A stretch of 64,000 nt of DNA, taken from Trametes villosa. Its lineage: Eukaryota; Basidiomycota; Agaricomycetes; Polyporales; Polyporaceae. The stretch lies in the NCBI GenBank assembly GCA_002964805.2, contig PUDQ02000080.1, positions 372,001-436,000 on the forward strand, in the 5' to 3' direction. Below are positions 56,514 through 64,000 of this stretch, piece by piece (positions within the stretch are counted from its first letter, which is position 1; each line of letters opens with the position of its first letter). The translations under genes were made by a program, and so were the position numbers. The notes under the pieces were generated by a model. The model was not told where the DNA came from and searched no databases. It was given only the letters and a program-made list of their open reading frames with translations.

Positions 56514-57406
56514 TTATACAGTGCCGCTGGCGGCGATGACGATGTCGACAGAGGGCTTGTACAGGATGTGGTCGGACGCGTAGCTCTCGATCTTCCGCAC
56601 GATGTCCATGCCCTTGAGCACCTCGCCGAACACAACGTTCCGCCCGTCAAGCCACCACGCGGGGACAGTCGTGATGAAGAACTGTGTATGGGCGTCAGAC
56701 CACACGGTACCCCAGCGGAAGGCAAAGGGGGATCTGCGAAACGTACCTGAGACGAGTTCGTATGTGGGCCGCGGTTCGCCATGGAGAGCAGGCCGGGGCG
56801 GTCGTGCGGGAGGCGAAAGTTCTCGTCTGAACGTCGGTGAATAGAGAAAGAGGAGTCAGTACGGGTGCGTGCGCATCGGAACGTGCGCAGACTAGGTTTG
56901 AGCGCAAGATGGGAGGGCGGCTGCCGAAACGGGCGAGGGGGTTCGAAGAGACGGCGGACGCTCACCGGGAAAGGTTGGGCCGTAGATGGACCGGCCGGTG
57001 GTTCCGTTGCCGTCAACGATGTCACCGCCTTGGATTGAGAACTGGAAACGACATGTTAGTACAAAGACACGTGCACAGAAGGGGGAAGAGAGCGTGCATT
57101 GGGAACGACGCGGTGAAAATACGAGTTGGCGTAGCCGTAGCCGTTCTCGCCAGTCGCGAGCTCGCGGAAGTTGCGGGCGGTGACGGGGCAGATGGTGTCG
57201 TAGAGGCGGAAGGTGATGCGGCCAGCAGGGATGCCGTCGATTTCAATGTCGAACTGGGAGGACAGCGCCGGGCGGTGAGCGCGAGGGCGAAGGGGCGGGA
57301 GTGCGATTGATGGGGTACTCACGAATACATCCGGGCCGGCAGGCGGGCGCGGGGCTCGTGCCAGAGGGCGGTTGGCGGGCGAGCGGGAGTTGTCATGGGT
57401 AGCCAT
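56514..57406 (-). CDS. Cyclophilin-type peptidyl-prolyl isomerase
   Basis: Five exons (57406-57323, 57253-57098, 57041-56966, 56826-56747, 56681-56514) give 187 residues. A 28-residue basic/Pro-rich extension ([20 protein letters not shown]) precedes the domain [19 protein letters not shown]. Active-site residues are present: Arg in YFHRVVPN, Phe and Gln in FSIQGGD, Phe in SQFFITT, and Trp-Leu in [15 protein letters not shown], where Asn replaces the usual active-site His. The frame ends IVIAASGTV with no targeting signal. Known: cis-trans isomerisation at proline in protein folding, cyclosporin binding via the Trp. Keeping the conserved VVPN requires a GC-AG intron at 57,097; the only GT alternative would delete it (see findings). 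Confidence 0.9.
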
Positions 57407-60400
57407 GGGAGTAGTGCGCAACACCTAGTGAAAGGCGGGCCGGTGCGAGGTTGCTGGGTGGGCGGTGGAGGGAGAGATGGGGAGGCATGGCGGCGGGAGG
57501 AGGTTAAGTATTTACGTGCGCGAGGGTGAGCCGGGACTGGCGGGAGGACCTCGTCTACCACGCGAGATCCCATCTGCCGGCATCCCCCGCCATCGCCATT
57601 CCTCGGCATCTTCCCCGAACGGGGGTGGACCCCGTGTACCTTGCCACAGATCCCCGAGATGGTCTTCGTCCTCGCACAGCCCCCGCACGACCGCACTGCG
57701 CGGAATAAGCTTGCGCGCAAGTACGCCGTCCACAACACAACCGTCACGCTATGTGCGCTGGATGTCCGACACGCCCTCTTTGCTCGATGCCACCATCGCC
57801 CTTCCCTGCACCCCCAATCCACCGCCTCCGCCCGGTTTGATTCGTGCTATCCTTGGCCGCAGCGTCCCCCGTCTCATTCACGCCCTCTTGCTCGATGTGA
57901 TATCGACATGACGTCCTCTCCTGCCCCCAGCCCGACCGCGAGGCTCTCACGACACACCTCGTCCTGCCCGGCCGCTCTCCCGCCCGCCTCGCCGCCCACC
58001 CGCCACGCCGCACGCCCCTCGATCGCCACGCTGCGCGCTCGCCCCTTGCACGAAAGCCTCCGAGCACACGGCCCGCATGCACATGCATCCGATGCCCAGT
58101 CTGCGCGCCCCCGCCCGCGCTCTCTTGGCCCCCGCGCCGCCGTCATCACTTATCTCCGGGTCCTCCGCACAAACCTTCGCGGGCTTTCGCCCCGCCCTCG
58201 CGCCTGCCGCCATCAGCCCTCCTGACCGCACGCTATCACCCAGCCCCCTGCGCCCTCGCACGCCCACGCAGCGAGCGACGCCTGGCGCGCCGTTTACCCT
58301 CGGTTTCCCCACAAGGCACCCACCCAGCCCCCTCCGGCGTCCTGGCCAGCTACCCATCCAGGCTCCGGCCCCAGCGGCGCAACTCTAGCGCTGTGTTCTT
58401 GCGGATCTACTACGCCTGTGTTCTACCCATGAGCACCGTTCCGCGTCACTGAAGCTCTGGGACTCGCCTCGGATCCTGCTCGCTCGCTCGCCCCAACTTA
58501 GCCCTGGCTATTCTTGTCGACGTCCCCCCATCCCTCCCGTCCCTCCCATCTCGCTTCTCCACGCCCGGCGACGTCGCCCGCACTGGTCCCAGCACTGCGC
58601 CCGCGCCTCTGCAGCACACGCACATCACACCCGCGCCCCGCGTGAGAGGCCCCGCGCACGGATCCTGGATGCGCGATGGCCCATAGACAGATACATCACC
58701 TCCCGGGGCATCGTCGGTGCGCACTGGCGCCGCCATAAACGCCCCTGGCCAGAGCCCGAGTAGCGGCGACGCTGGACACACTTTACGTCCGCGCCCGATG
58801 CGGCGGGCGGATTGCCCTGTGCGGACCCGCGAAGCATACGCGGGTTGGGGGCGCGAGGCTAAATGAACGTCGACGTCGACGTCGTGCCGGACGTGGCAAC
58901 GTCGATGCGCGTGTACGTGCAGGGGTGCTAAGTCCTGGACTGCACGGCTGCGGGCGTCGCGATCGATGCCCTCCCGGTCGTGCGTGCGCGGCCACGGTCA
59001 TGTCCGCGCGAGCGAACGCAAACGCGGGTGCGCACGGATCGATGCGCGCCGGGCTGTGGCTGCGATATTAATGAACGGCACGTCTTGTTTGGCACTCGTG
59101 GTGCGGTAAGTGCAGTTCTTCCGCCCTCCGACGTGTACGAGTGAGATCAGGTCGGTGCCTCCATCACGCTGGGGCTCGGTGTCCGTTCTTGCGAGTACAG
59201 TGTACACTAGAAGGCCGGCGGGAGCTGCAGCAAGTGTTGCAGCTGTCGGTGTCACGCTCGGCTATGCGCCAAGTATTGCTCGCTGTACCTTTTCCTCTGA
59301 GTATGCGCTTCTGTGCCTTGCGCGTCGCGCTCGTGTTCCGGTCGCTGGCGAGCGCGCTTTCCCCGCCTTGTTACGCGCACTTCGTTGAATGCAATGACGG
59401 TAGGTCCCCTCCGAGCCCACAGGGGCGCACTGAGCCCCCTCCACCGTATGTCCGTATCATCGACACTACAGGACACAAACTCAGATTCATTTCGCAGATG
59501 ACGACGATACACGCACCGACGACAAGGCAACTGCCGAACGTCCATCGGCCTCTTCCGCCCGCTTCGGGCCGCACCCCCGCGGCGTGCATATGGCCCGCCT
59601 CCACCGCCGCCGCGTTCGGACTTCGCGGTTTCACCCAGAATGCCCGACACGCTGCACGACCCGGCGGCGGATCGCGAAGTGCAGGTGCTTATCAGCCACG
59701 TTCGATCGGGACGCGAGCGCGGAGGCCGACCGCACTTCCGAGTGCTTTCCTCACCCCGGAGCATGTAGAGCGCGAGCGGGACGACCGCGACCGCTCGTTG
59801 TGGGTTAGCGAGTGCCTGCTCGGGCTCGCGCGACAGTCGACTCGCGAGGAGGCAGCCGTGACGACTTCCTGGTGCTAGAAGCCGGGCGGGCGCGGAGGTT
59901 CGCGGGGAAGCGAGGGACGAGGCGATCGAGAAGCCGCTGCTTGTTCGGACGCTGCCGTGCGTCCGCTCGCGCGCGCAGGCGTCCGATCGCCAGGCCTCCT
60001 CTGCGCGCGTATAGGAATCGCTGGAGCATATACGGGCGACTGGGCGAGCTTCGGGCTTCGCTGGCGCGGTCGGGGTCGGGGGTGCTGCTGCTGAGATGGG
60101 CGTCCTCTAGATCTGGCGTTATGGCTTATGGCTGTGGATCGGTGCGTTGGGACCTTCTGCCACCCTCTCATCTACTGCCCCTGATACGACACCTGCAGAA
60201 CTCGAGGCGCACATGTCGCTCGGGATGTGGCACCAATGGGCGCCGGAGTCTTCCGGCTCTAGGACTCCTCGTGCATTTCGGCTTCGGCATTCGCCTTCGA
60301 CGACAAACTCAGAGGTAAGCGTCTCCTAAAAGTATGTCCAGCGCATCATCTCGCCATACACGCTCAACCTACGCCGCAACGACAGCCCAGTCGCAACTCC

Positions 60401-61286
60401 GTTGCCACTCCGCGCCGTAACAGCATGGCCGCGAAATGAACGTTACACCCTCGACAAACGCTCGCGCGCGCTCGCTTTGGTCCCGGCTCGGATCGCGGTG
60501 TGGCCGCGAGACACCTCGCCTCCCTTCCCCCCCGCACAACGTCCTCCCCAGAGTGATCTCGTGCCTCTCTTCACGCCCGCTCGGGGGTGCGAGGCCGCTG
60601 GACAGTCTAACCGACAGGTCGTGGATGCGCTTCGGGACGCCCCGCGTCCCGGCTGGAGTGCAAGGTTGCGAATGCGAATGCCAGGTACGTCAATGGGTGT
60701 CAGCTCTCCGATGGGGCGGCTCGCTGGTAGTGCGAGTGCTTACTGCTGATCGCGCTGGCACGTCGTCGGTCGGGCTCGGTGGGTGTCACCGCGAGGTTTC
60801 CTGCTCCTTCGTGCTTTCTAAGTATATGATGCACGCCCTTCAGAACACCTGAAGGTCAAATGCCGGTATTGCTACAGTCAGCGTGAGAGGTGAGTCGCAA
60901 AATTTGTACTCTCGGCAGCGTCAGGCATAAACGAGGACATGTAGATTATCCTGTTAGCACCCGACCGAGCGCTCTCACCTCAGGCGTTCGATCGCGGCAC
61001 CACTGGCAACGGCCGGCAGGACGCGCCCTCCAGCCCGGCCGCTCTGCCTCCCCTCCCCCCCAGCCACGGTGCCTCTGTCAAGCAGCCTGATGCTAAACAC
61101 CTCCCCGACAGGACTGGGATCACATCGCGGGGCAATTTCTGGCTTCGAGGGTTTCGGGCGTCGACGATTAGCTTTGGGGGCTTCGGCGATGCCATAACGG
61201 TTGTCCTGCGTGCTTCGCGGCGGGCTCGAGCCTCTGCGCCAGCGTCACGGCAGCCACTGGAGACCCCCGGTTTGCTCACCGTTACC

Positions 61287-61369
61287 TTGAGGCCGGACGG
61301 GATTTCGTACGCTTGATATCGATGCTTCGCTATGTCCTTGGCGGTCGGAACCTCTCTGCAGGGTTTCAT
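61287..61369 (-). other. Possible coding exon
   Basis: An ATG right after a CTCAG, then a protein-like stretch (MKPCREVPTAKDIAKHRYQA, YEIPSGLK) up to a GTAACG donor. No family or partner exons recognised. The surrounding frame stays open but becomes Arg/Ala-rich. Confidence 0.2.
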
Positions 61370-62850
61370 CTGAGCACTCGACGACGCTCGCGCATGGGGT
61401 CTTTTGTACGTATTACTAGGAACAGCTAGAGGCGAGGATGCTCTGGGGATGCCTCGCCGACTGCGACACGCGCTCTGTACTCCAAATAGCGTCGCTTTCC
61501 AATTCACTTCTGTGGAGGCGCCGGCGATACGCTGGTCTTGCCGCCTTGATGCTGCTTCACTGTGCTTGCGGCGGAGTGCCTGCTTCGTCTGAACGTTCAA
61601 GCCCGCGAGCTCCGATTCTCCATCGCCTTCGATGAGTAGCTTCTCCCTCGCTGCCTTGCAACTGAATTCGCAAGCTCAAGGTTTGGGGCTCGCCCGGAGG
61701 TGGCATCGGTACCGCCACGGTGCAAGTCCATTCAAATCTTGCGCTGTTCCTAGAGGTGCGTGCCCTCCCCTCTCCGTCTTCTTCGGGTTCCCGAACTATG
61801 TTCAATGTTATCCCAGTCTCTAGAATCTAGGCTCGTGCCACACGCGTGCTCTGCACAGCCTGTGTGTGGAAGGCGTCTACATCCATCCCATTCCTCTCGG
61901 AGAATACCTCGTCGCCCGCTCTTCACGCTGCTAGCTCCTCGCGTGCCTGTGCCAGCTCCCCTTTCCGCAGCTGTACCTCGCCGACCCTCCCGCCGCAGTC
62001 TGTCCGTCTTCACTGGACTTTGCGGCGCGCCGTGTCGGAGGACAGTGGGCTCCGGTACCGGCGCTGCGCCACATTCGCCCCCCGAAGACAAGACCCCAGG
62101 AAACCTCGCAAATCCAAGAGCACCACTAACTGTTACACAGGCTCAGAGTGACATCCGTGGTGGGCGCACCTCGCGAGCCCCCGACGTCGGACCCGGAGCG
62201 TGCTTGGCCACGGATATCTCCAAGTTCCGCCAAAACACCACCTTCCCTCGCCCATACGCCTTCGAACTCGCTAGCCATTTGTGCGCGGACTAGTGGTGTA
62301 ATCTGTGCGTTTCGTGTTCTGTGCTCCATGTTCCAGGCGATCGGTGGTGATATACTTCAATGTATCTGACGGGCGGCGTGGATCTTCCCTGGCGTCGGCT
62401 GCGCGCTGGGAGGTACCTTCTGCACCCCGACCGCAAGCACTCTTCTTGATATTGATATCGTGCCTCTCTTTGTGCGTCCATGTAACGCTTTCCATCGCAC
62501 TCCCTTCACAAATCTCCGCGCATCTTTAGCGACGAAATGAAGGACCGAAAGGCGAGACCCCAAGTTTAGCCTTTCGTCAGACGCTGTTCCCGCCCCGTGA
62601 TCCCATCTTCTGCGCTATACCCTTACCACCACAACGCACACCTCACCTGGAAGGGCGTCTTCCGTGCTCCAGACCTGGCCCCGACGGATCTTGCACCCCC
62701 CTTCCTTACCGTGCGTCCGCCACCACCGTCACCCAGTGCGTATACCTCGGACTGCAAACTGCGCGCCATCGAGCCCCCAACGCAACTCGCAGCCCAAAGT
62801 TCGCTGACCAAGTCCTGAGTCCTGAGTTCCGAGCCCGTCGCCCGCTGCAG

Positions 62851-62960
62851 ACGCTATCTACGGCGCCGACCCCGCCGCCGAGGCGGCCGCGATCAGGCTC
62901 GACACCGAACGTGCTCGCGAGTCGCGACTGGAAGCCCTGCAGCAGCGCGAGCGCAATTGA
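62851..62960 (+). other. Possible terminal coding exon
   Basis: After a good acceptor (CCCGCTGCAG) the frame reads DAIYGADPAAEAAAIRLDTE and RARESRLEALQQRERN, then stops. This is a plausible amphipathic C-terminal helix. Upstream exons could not be traced. Confidence 0.25.
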
Positions 62961-64000
62961 ATCCCTGACAGGACGTCGCTTCGCGCCCCTCGTCTCCCAG
63001 AGCTGTCGCACTTCCCGGCCGTTCTGGACGGCGCGGCTGCATGTGGGCAACGCGAACCTTGGCGCCACGACCCGAGCTGCGTATTCGCGTGCTAGTCCCG
63101 GCGGGGCGTTCTGCGTTCGAAGCCCCGTCCTACCATGACCTGCGGGGGCCGATCTGGAACCTGGCAGCGTGACGTTCGATGCAGTGACTCTCGCGATGAT
63201 GTCGGGCTCGCGCGCAGCCGAACTTGGGGACGGGCACCTTCCAGTGTGACGGTGTCGCCGTGCGCGAGTCGAGAAGACGGATCCCCGCTCGGCTAGCCCG
63301 CGCCCGTAGCACGCCGCCTCCGCCGTGGTGCGTGTGTTCCGCTGCTTAGCTGCCTGCCTGTCCCGTTGCCGCTCTATCCCCCATCCGTGCGCATGGGTGC
63401 GTGTCTGGCCCAATCTCCGACCTCGTCGGGGAACCCCGCTCTCGCATTCAAACCGACGCAGCGTGGTACGCGCAGGCGCGGCTCGCGCTCGGTTCCCAGC
63501 CCTCCCGTGTGCAGGGTCGCGCGGCGAGGTGGCAGCGGTACGTCACGCGTTCTTGGCGCAGCCAACGCTGAGCAGGCCTGACGGCAGCGGGCGAGCCACG
63601 ATCACGGCATCGTGAGCGTACGTCCGGCGCTGCCCAGTCTGGCACTCGCGGTGCGCGATGGGGTTGCGCTCACGGCATGTACCAGGCGCAAGTGCCCAGC
63701 GGGTGACGGCTGGCGGGTGTCCGTTAGCATTAAGCTCCGCGCGGCCTATCGCGTGCGGCGTGCGTCGGACCACCATCGCCCGAGGGCGATCCTTATTGGG
63801 TGCTGGGACAGCACGCGGGGGAAGGGCGATGGGCGGGCGGGCCTCGCCCCAGTCGACGTCGGGTTAGGCTGGAATTATTCATTATGGCCGTCAGATAGAG
63901 CGTCGGGTAGGTGGTGCTCATGCTCGAGGGTGCGGATGGGGATACGCACGGGCATGATATGACTGTGGGAGGTGGTGCTGCGCGATGCAAAATGCTCGAG

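Larger units (their letters stand above)
57407..64000. other. Long GC-rich tract without confident genes
   Basis: Frames are long because of GC content and overlap on both strands. Two weak candidates are listed separately. A GTCGAC repeat (GTCGACGTCGACGTCG) lies at about 58868-58883. C-rich and CT-rich stretches (58.4-58.7 kb, 61.9-62.1 kb) may be promoter or low-complexity DNA. No TATA box stands clearly before a good frame. Confidence 0.35.

Noticed and set aside
56027..57025. 332-residue minus-strand frame across the cyclophilin gene
   Set aside because: It runs through cyclophilin introns and exons in another phase; the conserved isomerase motifs lie in the spliced frame.
58860..58890. 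GTCGAC tandem repeat as a possible regulatory array
   Set aside because: Only about three units. Too short to distinguish from ordinary GC-rich simple sequence.
62706..63413. 235-residue minus-strand frame
   Set aside because: High-GC artefact without domain or signal; it conflicts with the small plausible plus-strand exon at 62,851.

Overview
The window looks like nuclear DNA of an agaricomycete basidiomycete, most likely a polypore-type white-rot fungus. Most genes are cut by many 47-60 base introns with GT..AG ends and CTAAC-like branch sites. GC content is high. Several families typical of Agaricomycetes occur: a FunK1-type kinase, a tandem BTB/POZ pair, a sedolisin (S53) protease, a two-LysM secreted protein and a family-9 amidohydrolase. 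The species assignment is inference; nothing here names it.

Layout. 0.2-5.4 kb is a worn stretch. It holds the 5' part of an amidohydrolase gene (minus), a dual-specificity phosphatase (minus), a 3' amidohydrolase scrap in the opposite orientation (plus) and a FunK1-type kinase lacking a recognisable catalytic loop. 6.3-13.2 kb is a 29-exon GCN2 (eIF2-alpha kinase), rebuilt in frame to 1579 residues with RWD, pseudokinase, kinase and HisRS-like regions; its third intron is about 715 bases. 13.4-15.5 kb is a secreted S53 protease. 16.3-17.8 kb is an unrecognised proline-rich protein, followed by tRNA-Glu(CTC) and an unrecognised cytosolic-type protein at 19.4-20.3 kb. 21.7-28.2 kb is a 2063-residue low-complexity protein with a basic core and an AT-hook-like C-terminus. 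29-31 kb holds a PEBP-family gene with an apparent one-base frameshift and a secreted double-LysM protein. 32.5-33.6 kb is an unrecognised five-exon gene, and 34.0-37.1 kb is a tandem pair of BTB/POZ paralogues. 44.1-45.4 kb is ribosomal protein eL8, with a small helical protein behind it. 54.3-57.4 kb holds a LENG1/CIR-N type protein and a cyclophilin.

Long gene-poor tracts lie at 37.3-39.4, 40-44, 46.5-54.3 and 57.4-64 kb. One contains a clear 1.0 kb non-autonomous DNA transposon at 50,881-51,897, with 33-base perfect terminal inverted repeats and a 7-8 base target duplication. I did not find a CRISPR array, a biosynthetic cluster or an obviously new multi-gene system. The most notable signals are the transposon, the scattered amidohydrolase remnants, the oversized GCN2 intron, the probable GC-AG intron in cyclophilin, and the frameshifted PEBP gene. 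The housekeeping genes (GCN2, eL8, cyclophilin, LENG1-like, tRNA-Glu) are independent units with no operon-like logic; the secreted or receptor-like genes are interspersed among them.
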